Shown here piece by piece: positions 45,053-52,972 of a DNA stretch of 64,000 nucleotides (position 1 is the stretch's first letter; every line of letters begins with the position of its first letter). The DNA lies in assembly GCF_024055605.1 (NCBI RefSeq), contig NZ_JAMXLX010000011.1:1-64000 (forward strand), read 5' to 3'. A program made the position numbers and the translations under genes. The notes beneath the pieces are model-generated. The model made no database searches. It had not been told where the DNA came from and saw only the letters and a list, made by a program, of their open reading frames with translations. The stretch comes from Ciceribacter sichuanensis (GTDB lineage: Bacteria; Pseudomonadota; Alphaproteobacteria; Rhizobiales; Rhizobiaceae).

Positions 45053-46018
45053 TCAGCTGGCTTTCGGCCGCCAGACGATGTCGGAAATCGTGAGTTTCTT
45101 CGGCAGGATGCCGAGTCCGTGGAACTCGTTGGCAAGCGCCTGCTGGTAGGTGACGGCTTCATCGGTCAGCACACCCACCTTGCCGAGGTCCGCGCCCTTG
45201 CGGGTCAGCACGGTGCGGGTAACCTCGATCGGCACGCCGGTGATTTCCGAAAGGGCGGCAATCGTCTCGTCGAGGTGGGATTGAGCCCAGGCGCCGGTCT
45301 TGGCCAGTTCGTCGATGACCTCGGAGAGAACCTCCGGATTGGCGGCCGTGAAATCGCCATTGCCGAAATAGAAGCTCCAGCTGTCGACAATGCCCTCGGC
45401 CGTCGTCAGCACGCGCGCCTGCGGATCGGCTTCGGCGACGGCGTAATAGGGATCCCATATCGCCCATGCGTCGATGCTGCCCGTCTTGAAGGCTGCTGCG
45501 GCATCCGGCGGCGGAAGGTCGATGGCTTCCACGTCGCCGACCGCAAGACCCGCCTTGCGCAAGGCCTTCACTGTGAAGTTGTGGGCGCTCGATCCGCGTT
45601 TGAAGGCGACCTTTTTGCCCTTCAGGTCCTCGAGCGTCTTGATCGGCGAATCCTTGTGGACGAGGATCGCGGAGCCGGTCGATGGTCCCCGATAGGTACC
45701 GACATAGAGCAGGTTTCCCCCGGCTGCCTGGGCAAACAGCGGTGGCACGTCACCGGTCGGCCCGAAATCGAGCGAACCGGAACCCAGCGCTTCGAGCAGC
45801 GGCGGGCCGGAGGTGAATTCCGACCATGTGATGGAAATGCCTCGTGGCGCGAGCCGTTTTTCGAGCGCACCGGTGCGCTTGGCAAGCGCCAGCACACCGT
45901 TCTTCTGCCAGCCGATGCGGAACTCGCTGGCCGCTGCACGAGCGGTCCTGATGTTCGGCAGTGCAAGCGCCGTCGCAGCGGCGCCAAGGAGGCCGAGGGT
46001 CTGTCTGCGGTTGATCAT
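45053..46018 (-). CDS. ssuA: Aliphatic sulfonate-binding protein SsuA, copy 1
   Basis: 321 aa. Tat-like or Sec signal (INRRQTLGLLGAAATALALP), then the SsuA/NMT1 binding fold: FRIGWQKNGVLALAKRTGAL, FTSGPPLLEALGSGSLDFG, LKGKKVAFKRGSSAHNF, DLPPPDAAAAFKTGSIDAW. It delivers sulfonates to SsuBC. It is a close tandem paralogue of the protein encoded at 46049, with long identical stretches and a shared C-terminus (KLTISDIVWRPKAS). Their ligand preferences may differ. Confidence 0.92.
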   Translation of the reverse strand: MINRRQTLGLLGAAATALALPNIRTARAAASEFRIGWQKNGVLALAKRTGALEKRLAPRGISITWSEFTSGPPLLEALGSGSLDFGPTGDVPPLFAQAAGGNLLYVGTYRGPSTGSAILVHKDSPIKTLEDLKGKKVAFKRGSSAHNFTVKALRKAGLAVGDVEAIDLPPPDAAAAFKTGSIDAWAIWDPYYAVAEADPQARVLTTAEGIVDSWSFYFGNGDFTAANPEVLSEVIDELAKTGAWAQSHLDETIAALSEITGVPIEVTRTVLTRKGADLGKVGVLTDEAVTYQQALANEFHGLGILPKKLTISDIVWRPKAS

Positions 46019-46048
46019 GGCGATACCTTTCGGATGACGGTTTCGGGA

Positions 46049-47014
46049 TCAGCTTGCCTTCGGACGCCAGACGATGTCCGAGATGGTGAGCTTGCGCGGA
46101 AGGACGCCGAGCGCGTGAAAGTCGTCCGCCAGCGCCTGCTGGTAGGCCACGGCCTCGTCCGACACCGTTGCGACCTTGCCGAGGTCGGAGCCGGCGCGTG
46201 TCAGGGTGACGCGCGTCACATCGGCCGGAACGCCGGTGATATTGGAAAGCGCCTCCGTCGTGCCGTCGATGTCGGACTGGGCGGCCGCGCCAACCTTGGC
46301 GAGCTCATCGAGAATTTCCGATACGACTTCCGGGTTGGCTGCGGTGAAGGCACCGTTACCGAGGAAATAGCCCCATGCCTCGACGATGCCTTCGGAGGTG
46401 GTCAGCAGCCGGGCGTCCGGATCTTTTTCGGCGATGGCGAAATAGGGATCCCAGATCGACCATGCGTCGATGCTGCCGTTCTTGAAGGCGGCTGCGGCAT
46501 CCGGCGGCGGCAGGTCGACTTCCTGAACGTCTGATGGTGTCAGGCCAGCCTTTGCCAAAGCCTTGAAGGCAAAGTTGTGAGCGCTCGATCCGCGCTTGTA
46601 GGCGAGCTTCACGCCCTTGAGGTCGGCCAGAGTCTTGATCGGCGAATCCTTGTGAACGAGGATGCCGTGGAAGGCTGCCGGCGGCTTATAGGTGCCGACA
46701 TAGAGAAGATCGCCGCGGGCCGCCTGGGCAAAGAGCGGCGGCACGTCACCGGTCGGGCCGAAGTCGAGCGAGCCAGCGCCAAGGGCTTCGAGCAGCGGCG
46801 GACCGGAGGTGAATTCCGACCATTCGATGTTGATGCCGCGGTCGGCGAAACGCTTCTCAAGCGCACCCTGCTGCTTGGCGAGCGCCAGCACGCCGAACTT
46901 CTGCCAGCCGATCCGGATGGTCTTGGTTTCTGCGAATGCCGGGCGGCCGAACGGCACTGCTCCTGCCAGGGTAAGGACCGCCGCAAGCTTCAGCCCCTGT
47001 CTTCTCGTAATCAT
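46049..47014 (-). CDS. ssuA: Aliphatic sulfonate-binding protein SsuA, copy 2
   Basis: 321 aa from ATG 47014, after GAGGTCGAG; ATG 47047 would add eleven residues. N-terminal ITRRQGLKLAAVLTLAGAVP signal with twin arginines, then IRIGWQKFGVLALAKQQGAL, FTSGPPLLEALGAGSLDFG and DLPPPDAAAAFKNGSIDAW. It is the first gene of the ssu operon, 30 bp before copy 1. The shared island motif (47070-47083) lies about 60 bp upstream. Tandem duplication followed by divergence is the simplest explanation. Confidence 0.92.
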   Translation of the reverse strand: MITRRQGLKLAAVLTLAGAVPFGRPAFAETKTIRIGWQKFGVLALAKQQGALEKRFADRGINIEWSEFTSGPPLLEALGAGSLDFGPTGDVPPLFAQAARGDLLYVGTYKPPAAFHGILVHKDSPIKTLADLKGVKLAYKRGSSAHNFAFKALAKAGLTPSDVQEVDLPPPDAAAAFKNGSIDAWSIWDPYFAIAEKDPDARLLTTSEGIVEAWGYFLGNGAFTAANPEVVSEILDELAKVGAAAQSDIDGTTEALSNITGVPADVTRVTLTRAGSDLGKVATVSDEAVAYQQALADDFHALGVLPRKLTISDIVWRPKAS

Positions 47015-47069
47015 CTCGACCTCCGATGCGGCACCTGATCGCGCCAATGTTTCGATGGTTTGATGATAT

Positions 47070-47083
47070 TATTTTCTATAGTT
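47070..47083 (-). promoter_or_regulatory. Shared sulfonate-island motif, site 3 (ssu promoter)
   Basis: ATTTTCTATAGTTT on the plus strand within a very AT-rich 60-bp segment before ssuA. The left half (ATTTTCTA) is exact; the right half departs from the consensus. Confidence 0.45.
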
Positions 47084-47254
47084 TCGATAAGGAATATTAT
47101 TCCAACCCTGAGGGCGGTGTGGAGATTATCCGTTGCCCTGTTCGCCCGGTTGTGGACATTCCACCGGCTGCGAGCTTTCGTTGCGGCGTGCGGCGCACCG
47201 GTTCAACGCATCGGGTGGTCCAGGCAGTGGCGACCAGCGAACTCCCCCGCGTTC

Positions 47255-47284
47255 AAAGAAAAAGGCCTCCGAAAACGGAGGCCT
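47255..47284 (-). terminator. Intrinsic terminator after the two small genes
   Basis: AAAGAAAA, AGGCCTCCG (47263-47271), AAAA, CGGAGGCCT (47276-47284) on the plus strand. Read on the minus strand it is a 9-bp GC-rich stem followed by a T-run, 31 bp after the 46-aa gene. Confidence 0.88.
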
Positions 47285-47314
47285 GGGAATACCGGTAAAC
47301 CTGAAAAATGGTTT

Positions 47315-47455
47315 TTAGAGAGCAATGGTCAGCAGTGCGACGAAGGCGATAGAGCCGACGACGGCTGCGATGCCGCACATCTCGCCCCAGACCAAAGACG
47401 AGCGGCGGGCTTCAATGCGCTGCGTGCGACTGGTTTGCGTCTGAACGTAAGCCAT
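47315..47455 (-). CDS. 46-aa single-pass membrane protein in the sulfonate island
   Basis: ATG 47455 after GGAGACC. 46 residues: a polar N-terminus (MAYVQTQTSRTQRIEARRSS) followed by one membrane helix (about residues 22-46, MCGIAAVVGSIAFVALLTIA). It is 14 bp downstream of the 67-aa gene and followed by a terminator, so the pair forms a complete small operon. Family not recognised. Confidence 0.6.
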   Translation of the reverse strand: MAYVQTQTSRTQRIEARRSSLVWGEMCGIAAVVGSIAFVALLTIAL

Positions 47456-47469
47456 GATTGGTCTCCAGA

Positions 47470-47673
47470 TCAAAGAACCGGGAAAAGGCCCCAGAAGAAG
47501 ATTTCGTGACGGCCCGGGCGATCCAGATCGGAATCGTCCTCGGCCGGGCTTTCCCGACGTGTCTCAAGCTTGGCCTTGGACACGTCAGCGGTTGTCGAAG
47601 GAGTTGCGGCCGGAGCGCCCTTGCGGGACAGGCCGAACAGGTCGAAGGAGAAGAGTTCGATACCGTATGGCAT
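47470..47673 (-). CDS. 67-aa small protein in the sulfonate island
   Basis: ATG 47673 has a perfect AGGAGG ribosome-binding site. 67 residues: MPYGIELFSFDLFGLSRKGA at the start, an acidic/Ser-rich middle (SPAEDDSDLDRPG) and an aromatic C-terminus (HEIFFWGLFPVL). It has no cysteine and no methionine apart from the start, which fits expression under sulfur limitation, although the length makes this weak evidence. The island motif lies about 90 bp upstream (47764-47777). Family not recognised. Confidence 0.6.
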   Translation of the reverse strand: MPYGIELFSFDLFGLSRKGAPAATPSTTADVSKAKLETRRESPAEDDSDLDRPGRHEIFFWGLFPVL

Positions 47674-47763
47674 TTCTTGGTCCTCCTTAGGTTCACCCGA
47701 GATTGGGTTCACTCGACATTGAGCTTGATTGATAGTTTCGCTGGCAAAATCGATATGGTCAAT

Positions 47764-47777
47764 ATTTTCTACAAAAT
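47764..47777 (-). promoter_or_regulatory. Shared sulfonate-island motif, site 4
   Basis: ATTTTCTACAAAAT on the plus strand, upstream of the two-gene small operon. The surrounding sequence GTCAATATTTTCTACAAAAT closely matches site 1 (GTCAACATTTTCGATAAACT). Confidence 0.55.
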
Positions 47778-47881
47778 TTGTATTCTATATTCCTCGTGTT
47801 CGGGAGAAAGATGATCCGCCTTTTTCCCCTCGTGCGGAATAACTGCCGGGAAACCGAAATGTTCGGCGTACGGTCGATTTT

Positions 47882-48502
47882 TCAGAAGTAGGCGGCGAGC
47901 GGCGCAGCCTGCCGGCCGGCCAGCGAACGGTCGTGGGGCCGCTTGCTCTCGCCTTTCAGGAGATCGAGCAATTCGTAGCCGGTCGGCCAGCGGCCATAGC
48001 CACTGCGAATGTTGATGTGTCCGGCATAACCGATGTCGACGAGGTCGCTGCCCCAGAGCCGCGCCATCCTTCGCGTGGTGGCGAAATCCATGTAGGGGTC
48101 GTCGAGACTGCCGACCACAAGGTTCGGAAAAGGCAGACGCTGCTGCGGCATCTCGCCGAAATTCACGACGCAAGGGTGCAGACGTTCCACCTGTGCGAGG
48201 TCGCAGGGAGCAACCAGCAGAGCGCCTTTGACACGGGATGCGAGCGGGCTGTCGGCAAGTTTTGCGGTCAGGATGCAGCCGAGGCTGTGAGCGACGATCC
48301 AGACATCGTCATGCTGTGACAGGACTTCGCCGAGACGCTGTTGCCAGCTTGCAAGATCGGGGCAGGACCAGCTTTCCTGTTCCACAGTGACGGCGCCGGG
48401 CCGTTCATGGGCCCAATGCCACTGCCAGTGACCATCGCCGGAGCCGTTCAGCCCCGGAATAACGAGTGTTGCTTCAGTCCTGCTACAGTCCGGGTCCTTC
48501 AT
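47882..48502 (-). CDS. Alpha/beta hydrolase, RBBP9/YdeN type
   Basis: 206 aa from ATG 48502, after GGAAGGCC. Serine-hydrolase triad elements: IVAHSLGC (nucleophile Ser), VGSLDDPYMD (Asp) and GYAGHINIRSGYGRW (His). The N-terminus TLVIPGLNGSGDGHWQWHWA is typical of the COG3545/RBBP9 family, whose substrates are largely unknown. The island motif (48586) lies about 85 bp upstream, so it probably belongs to the same regulon. An esterase or thioesterase role in organosulfur use is speculation. Confidence 0.85.
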   Translation of the reverse strand: MKDPDCSRTEATLVIPGLNGSGDGHWQWHWAHERPGAVTVEQESWSCPDLASWQQRLGEVLSQHDDVWIVAHSLGCILTAKLADSPLASRVKGALLVAPCDLAQVERLHPCVVNFGEMPQQRLPFPNLVVGSLDDPYMDFATTRRMARLWGSDLVDIGYAGHINIRSGYGRWPTGYELLDLLKGESKRPHDRSLAGRQAAPLAAYF

Positions 48503-48585
48503 CGTCTGGCCTTCCCGTTGGAATACAGCGGGATTATGCCGCAACGCGAAAGCTTCGCTAAGAAAGTGCGACCTATTGTCGACTG

Positions 48586-48599
48586 TTTTAGTAGAAAAG
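48586..48599 (-). promoter_or_regulatory. Shared sulfonate-island motif, site 5
   Basis: TTTTAGTAGAAAAG on the plus strand (reverse complement CTTTTCTACTAAAA), upstream of the hydrolase gene. Twelve of its bases match site 2 at 40539. Confidence 0.55.
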
Positions 48600-48647
48600 C
48601 ATTGCGCGATGATGGCTCATCTGTTGCGCCGCCGTTTCATGATGCCC

Positions 48648-49394
48648 TTATTGCGGAACGGTCCCGATTACCGCGATGATCGGCCCGAGCGGAAAGAATC
48701 GGTCACGTCTGCCCATTGACGGAATGAGCGCGCTCGAAATCGTACCGTCGAGGTAAAGCGCGTTGTCGCAACCCAGTTCGTCGCGAAAGAGCGATGCAAA
48801 AGCATAGAAGCTCACCGGGTCCTTGCTGATGACGAAATGCACCCTGCCCGCGGCATCGACCCCGACGCCGTTGCGGATCTTGAGGCTGTCGCTGTCTGGC
48901 AGAAAACGCGGATGCAGCTTGCCGTCGATCACCAGCATCGGGCCGGACTGGGTGGCATAATCGGCCTTCGGCTTCTCCCGGATATAGGCCTGCGTCTCCA
49001 TCACGCCCGGTTTCCCGCTCGCCACGTAGAAAACGCCATTCGGCAGCAGGTGGAAATTGCCCCACCCTGCCCGCGTGCTGATCGGCTGGCGCTCGATCCC
49101 GTTCTCGACGAACAGTCCGACCGGCGAGAGGTCGTCATGATACATGCCGCCATTCATGGCGAAGACCGGATAATGCCGTTCCTTCCACAGTTGGAGCGAG
49201 AGAGAATCGAAATTGCCGAAGGGCGTGCCGGTCGGATCGGAATGGTAGATTCTTAACGTCGCATCAGGTGCGAAACTGCAGACCGTGTAGCGGGTACCGT
49301 CCCGGATGAGTTCCCGGCAAGGCCCGGTTTCGGCCGCATGGGAAATGCTGCACGCACTGATAATTATGGAAAATAACAGAAAAAACAGTCGCAT
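48648..49394 (-). CDS. Exported phosphodiester glycosidase-like protein (NAGPA/DUF2233)
   Basis: 248 aa. A signal peptide (MRLFFLLFSIIISACSISHA; a lipobox SAC is possible) is followed by the phosphodiester glycosidase domain: HYPVFAMNGGMYHDDLSPVG, GWGNFHLLPNGVFYV, QSGPMLVIDGKLHPRF, NGVGVDAAGRVHFVIS and DNALYLDGTIS. Family members remove GlcNAc or related sugars from phosphodiesters. It sits at the right edge of the sulfonate island but without the shared motif. Confidence 0.82.
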   Translation of the reverse strand: MRLFFLLFSIIISACSISHAAETGPCRELIRDGTRYTVCSFAPDATLRIYHSDPTGTPFGNFDSLSLQLWKERHYPVFAMNGGMYHDDLSPVGLFVENGIERQPISTRAGWGNFHLLPNGVFYVASGKPGVMETQAYIREKPKADYATQSGPMLVIDGKLHPRFLPDSDSLKIRNGVGVDAAGRVHFVISKDPVSFYAFASLFRDELGCDNALYLDGTISSALIPSMGRRDRFFPLGPIIAVIGTVPQ

Positions 49395-49612
49395 GAATGA
49401 AATCCGTGGTTCCCTTTATGGGCGATGCCGGTCGAACATGGATAGCGAAGGCTCCGGCCGAAATTTGCCGGCAGATGTTAACGAATGCCCTCCCTCGTTT
49501 ACTATTCATTAACCATAACTACCAAGAATGGCCATGACGCGGCATGGAAAGCCGCCTCATCCCCCCGCAGAGCAATGACTTGGCTCGGACCCTTTTTTAT
49601 GAAGGAAATGAC

Positions 49613-50320
49613 ATGCCAGTAATTACGTTTGCCAATACCAAGGGCGGTGCCGGAAAAACCACCGCCGCACTCATTCTTGCAAGTGAACTCGCCGCTCGCG
49701 GCAATCGCGTTACCATTCTCGACGCTGATCCGCGCGGCTGGATCAGCCGCTGGCATGCGCTCGGCAGCGCCAATGGCCTGCTGTCGGTCACCCAGGTCAC
49801 CGAGGAAACCATCGAGGCGGTGACCGTCCGGGCGAAGAAGCGCGGCGGCTACGTCCTGATCGACCTGCCCTCCAGCCAGGATGCGCTGCTCGCCAAGGCC
49901 GTCGGTCTTGCCGATCACGTGCTGATCCCGGTTCAGGGTTGCGCCATGGATGCCCAGGGCGGTGCGGAGGTTCTCGAACTCCTCAAGGCGCTCAGCGATA
50001 CCTGCGAAGTCCGCATTCCCCATTCGGTCGTGCTGACGCGCGTCAATGCCGCCGTCACCACCCGCGCGCTCGGCGCCGCCAAGGAATTCCTCGGTCGCCG
50101 TGGCATTCCGACACTCTCCACCGCACTTGCCGAACGCGCGGCCTATCGTGACATCTTCGACAAGGGCGGTCTGCTGCATACGCTCGATTCCCGTGAGGTG
50201 TCGAACCTGCACAAGGCGATCGAAAACGCGGTCTCCTTTGCCGATGAAGTTCTCACGCAGCTTCCCCAGCGCTCGGTCCGCACCGTCAGCCGCAAGGCTC
50301 CGGCCCTGAAAGCGGCGTGA
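49613..50320 (+). CDS. Orphan ParA-like ATPase
   Basis: 235 aa from ATG 49613, after GAAGGAA. Deviant Walker A NTKGGAGKTTAALILASELA, Walker A' VTILDADPRGW and switch II VLIDLPSSQDALL place it in the ParA/MinD superfamily. No parB or parS-like repeat is near, and it lacks the N-terminal HTH of plasmid-type ParA. It most resembles short orphan ParA/VirC1-like proteins that position cellular cargo. Convergent with the Fe-S protein gene. Confidence 0.85.
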   Translation: MPVITFANTKGGAGKTTAALILASELAARGNRVTILDADPRGWISRWHALGSANGLLSVTQVTEETIEAVTVRAKKRGGYVLIDLPSSQDALLAKAVGLADHVLIPVQGCAMDAQGGAEVLELLKALSDTCEVRIPHSVVLTRVNAAVTTRALGAAKEFLGRRGIPTLSTALAERAAYRDIFDKGGLLHTLDSREVSNLHKAIENAVSFADEVLTQLPQRSVRTVSRKAPALKAA

Positions 50321-50330
50321 TAACGAAAGA

Positions 50331-51035
50331 CTATCCGGGAGGAGGGTGGAGCGCTTCCATGTGGAAGCGCAGTTGCGCTTCCGGATAGCGATAGATCGAC
50401 CCGATCGGGCAAGCGGCGCGTGCAAGGCATCCCGATGTCATGCACCCCGCCTTGCCCTCGGCTGTGGCGAGGTGGGAACGACAGCCGACAATGTCGAAAC
50501 GGTCCCGAAAAACAGCCGTAGCAGGACAAGTCGAAAGACATGGCTTGTCAGGACACTGGCCGCAGATGTCGCTATCGTCAGGCGGAACTCGTTCTTCAGT
50601 GATATCTTCCGCAAAACCCAATGCCCCACGATAGCCATGCCACAAACCGTATTGCGGATGAATGAGCATTCCGAGCGGCGAGGCCTTGAGCCCTTCCGCT
50701 TTCATCGCCCATTGTTGGAACGGCTGGTACGGCGGATCGGACGGATAATAGGCCGTAACACCAAGGCGTCCGGCGATCTCGCCGATCACCTCTTTCGACC
50801 ATGCGTCGAGAGGATCGGCTCCTCCGCGGTCCACGCGTTTTTCCCGCCAGTCGGAAAACGTCTCCCACAGCGAGCCGCCGATATTGCCGATCAGCACCAC
50901 TGACCGTGCCTGACGGCCATCCGAAAGCGTCGGCCCGCCCTGCCCGCCGGGAAAATGCGCGATGCCCCGGACATGCAGTCCATGTCGGCCGAGCGTCGAG
51001 GCTATCCCGTCAAGAATGGGCAAGGAGCCGCTCAT
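50331..51035 (-). CDS. Two-cluster [4Fe-4S] protein beside mttB
   Basis: 234 aa, no signal peptide. Two cysteine clusters near the C-terminus: CGQCPDKPCLSTCPATAVF and a second with CMTSGCLARAACPIG preceded by DIVGCRSHLA. Together they form a QueG-like/ferredoxin-type pair of [4Fe-4S] sites. The N-terminal half (LGRHGLHVRGIAHF, then QARSVVLIGNIGG) is not a standard ferredoxin. It lies downstream of mttB on the same strand, about 100 bp away. In methanogen RamA two [4Fe-4S] clusters are fused to the corrinoid reactivase; this stand-alone protein could play an electron-donating role here. That is inference. Confidence 0.75.
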   Translation of the reverse strand: MSGSLPILDGIASTLGRHGLHVRGIAHFPGGQGGPTLSDGRQARSVVLIGNIGGSLWETFSDWREKRVDRGGADPLDAWSKEVIGEIAGRLGVTAYYPSDPPYQPFQQWAMKAEGLKASPLGMLIHPQYGLWHGYRGALGFAEDITEERVPPDDSDICGQCPDKPCLSTCPATAVFRDRFDIVGCRSHLATAEGKAGCMTSGCLARAACPIGSIYRYPEAQLRFHMEALHPPPG

Positions 51036-51139
51036 CGCGGCCCCTCATATTTGTAATGCGGTCGCCAGACCTCGCTCTGGATCATGTCGGCGACCAGCGC
51101 TGACCCGCCTTGCTCCCTGGCGGAGTCGGGATGCCTTCA
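51032..51139 (-). other. In-frame open extension downstream of the mttB TGA
   Basis: After the mttB stop (TGA 51137-51139) the same frame stays open for 34 codons. It reads RHPDSAREQGGSALVADMIQ then SEVWRPHYKYEGPR and ends at TGA 51032-51034, which overlaps the ATG of the Fe-S gene (ATGA). It could be a tiny coupled ORF (possible ATG at 51085), read-through sequence, or chance. Confidence 0.25.
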
Positions 51140-52702
51140 GGTGAAAGCGTCCGGCATCGAATCCTTGCGCTGGGCGATGTAGGCCAGAAGCGCTTCGTCG
51201 ATGGCCGGGTCGAGCGGCGGAGCTTCATACGAGTCGAGCCAGGAGCGGCAAAGCGCATTGGCGCGGTCCTCGATGCGCTTGCGACCTTCCACCTCCCACT
51301 GTTCGAAGGAGTTGTTGTCGGCGAGCGCCGAGCGATAGAAGGCCGTCTGGAAGTTTGCCTGCGTGTGGGCGCAGCCGAGATAGTGCGCGCCGGGACCCAC
51401 CTCGCGGATCGCGTCCATCGCCTGTCCGCTCTCGGAAAGGTCTACGCCCTGCGCGAGCTTCTGCATCATGCCGAGCTGGTCCTGGTCGATCATGAACTTC
51501 TCGTAGCAGGCGGCAAGGCCGCCCTCGAGCCAGCCTGCGGCATGCAGCACGAAGTTGGTGCCGGCGAGCAACGTCATGTTGAGCGTGTTGGCGCTCTCGT
51601 GAGCCGCCTGTGCGTCCGGAACCTTGGATGCGCAAAGCGAACCGCCGGTACGGAACGGCAGGCCGAGACGCCTTGCAAGCTGGGCCGCGCCGTAGGAGAC
51701 GAGCGCCGGTTCCGGCGTGCCGAAGGTCGGCGCGCCCGACTGCATCGAGATCGAGGCGGCGAAGGTGCCGAACAGCACCGGCGCACCCGGACGAATGAGC
51801 TGGGTGAAGGATGCACCCGCCAGCACTTCGGCGAGAATCTGCGTCAGCGTGCCGGCGACCGTGACCGGGCTCATCGCGCCGGAAAGGATGAAGGGCGAGA
51901 TCACGCAGGCCTGGTTGTGGCGGGCATAGACCTTGGCCGCGCCGAGCATGGTCTCGTCATAGACCATCGGCGAGTTGGCGTTGATCAGGTTGATCAGGAC
52001 CGTGTTGTTCTCGACGAAATCGTCGCCGAACAGGATCTTGCACATCGCGACCGAATCTTCCGCCCTTTCCGGCGCGGTGACCGAGCCCATGAACGGCTTG
52101 TCGGAATATTTGATGTGGCTGTAGACCATGTCCAGGTGACGCTTGTTCACCGGAATGTCTACCGGCTCGCAGACCGTGCCGCCGGAATGGTGCACCGAAG
52201 GCGCCATGTAGGCGAGCTTCACGAAATTGCGGAAGTCCTCAAGCGTTGCGTAACGGCGGTTGCCGTCGAGGTCGCGGACGAAGGGCGAACCGTAGTTCGG
52301 CGCGAACACGGTGGCCTTGCCGCCGATCTGTACGCTGCGCTCCGGATTGCGGGCGTGCTGGGTGAAGACGGAAGGCGCGGTCTTCAGGAGTTCGCGGCAA
52401 AGCCCCTTGGGGAAATGCACGCGCTGCCCCCTCACGTCGGCTCCGGCGTTTTTCCAGAGTTCCAGCGCTTCTGCGTCGTCGCGGAACTCGATGCCGATTT
52501 CCTCCAGAATGGTGTCGGCATTGCGCTCGATGAGCTGCAGGCCTTCCTCGTCGAGCACTTCATAGGGCGCGATCTTGCGCGTGATGTAAGGCATGGCCGG
52601 TCCGGCGCCGCCTCCGCTGCGCGATGCCCTGCGGGCGGCAGCCCCGCGTCCCTCGCCGCGAGAGCGGCGTCCTTCGCCTGATTGTGTTGTGATGTCATCC
52701 AT
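51137..52702 (-). CDS. mttB: MttB-superfamily methylamine/betaine:corrinoid methyltransferase (non-pyrrolysine)
   Basis: 521 aa in one continuous frame with no internal TAG, so it is not a pyrrolysine enzyme. Non-Pyl MttB homologues studied elsewhere demethylate glycine betaine, proline betaine, carnitine or butyrobetaine to a corrinoid protein. Family features: IGIEFRDDAEALELWKNAGA, PNYGSPFVRDLDGNRRYATL, HSGGTVCEPVDIP, FMGSVTAPERAEDSVAMCKI, TFGTPEPALVSYGAAQLARR and the C-terminal HTQANFQTAFYRSALADN. The first 35 residues are Gly/Arg-rich (EGRRSRGEGRGAAARRASRS). It is divergent from the corrinoid protein gene at 52973. The substrate is not determined. Confidence 0.9.
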   Translation of the reverse strand: MDDITTQSGEGRRSRGEGRGAAARRASRSGGGAGPAMPYITRKIAPYEVLDEEGLQLIERNADTILEEIGIEFRDDAEALELWKNAGADVRGQRVHFPKGLCRELLKTAPSVFTQHARNPERSVQIGGKATVFAPNYGSPFVRDLDGNRRYATLEDFRNFVKLAYMAPSVHHSGGTVCEPVDIPVNKRHLDMVYSHIKYSDKPFMGSVTAPERAEDSVAMCKILFGDDFVENNTVLINLINANSPMVYDETMLGAAKVYARHNQACVISPFILSGAMSPVTVAGTLTQILAEVLAGASFTQLIRPGAPVLFGTFAASISMQSGAPTFGTPEPALVSYGAAQLARRLGLPFRTGGSLCASKVPDAQAAHESANTLNMTLLAGTNFVLHAAGWLEGGLAACYEKFMIDQDQLGMMQKLAQGVDLSESGQAMDAIREVGPGAHYLGCAHTQANFQTAFYRSALADNNSFEQWEVEGRKRIEDRANALCRSWLDSYEAPPLDPAIDEALLAYIAQRKDSMPDAFT

Positions 52703-52792
52703 GTCTGTTTCCTCACTCAGGCGCTTGATGCGCTGCTTCTCACTCCTTCATTATGCTATTCAAATTCGCCCGGGAAACCATCCTTAATGCGC

Positions 52793-52814
52793 CAAGCGCT
52801 TGCGTCTGACAGAC
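52793..52814. promoter_or_regulatory. Adjacent palindromes in the mttB / corrinoid-protein divergent promoter
   Basis: CAAGCGCTTG (52793-52802) is a 10-bp perfect palindrome, and GTCTG-A-CAGAC (52804-52814) follows almost immediately. They lie in the 270-bp divergent promoter region, about 90 bp from mttB and 160 bp from the corrinoid gene. Candidate binding sites; no regulator gene is in the cluster. Confidence 0.4.
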
Positions 52815-52972
52815 ATGGCATTTGTCAACGCTGGCCTGGGACCGTCGTTTTTCAGGATCGGCGCGTCGCTTTCGAAAAGAGTTTTTGGCGATATTGAGGT
52901 TTAACTTCCCTTCAGGCAGTCTGATCTGGCTGCGATCGGAATCGCGATAAAAACGAAGCGGGAAGCACCATC

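Noticed and set aside
49613..50320. Replicon partition locus (parAB) and origin
   Set aside because: Only an orphan ParA is present, with no ParB, no parS-like repeats and no replication gene.
51137..52702. Pyrrolysine-encoding MttB
   Set aside because: No in-frame TAG interrupts the 521 codons and no pyl genes are in the window, so it is assigned to the non-Pyl branch.
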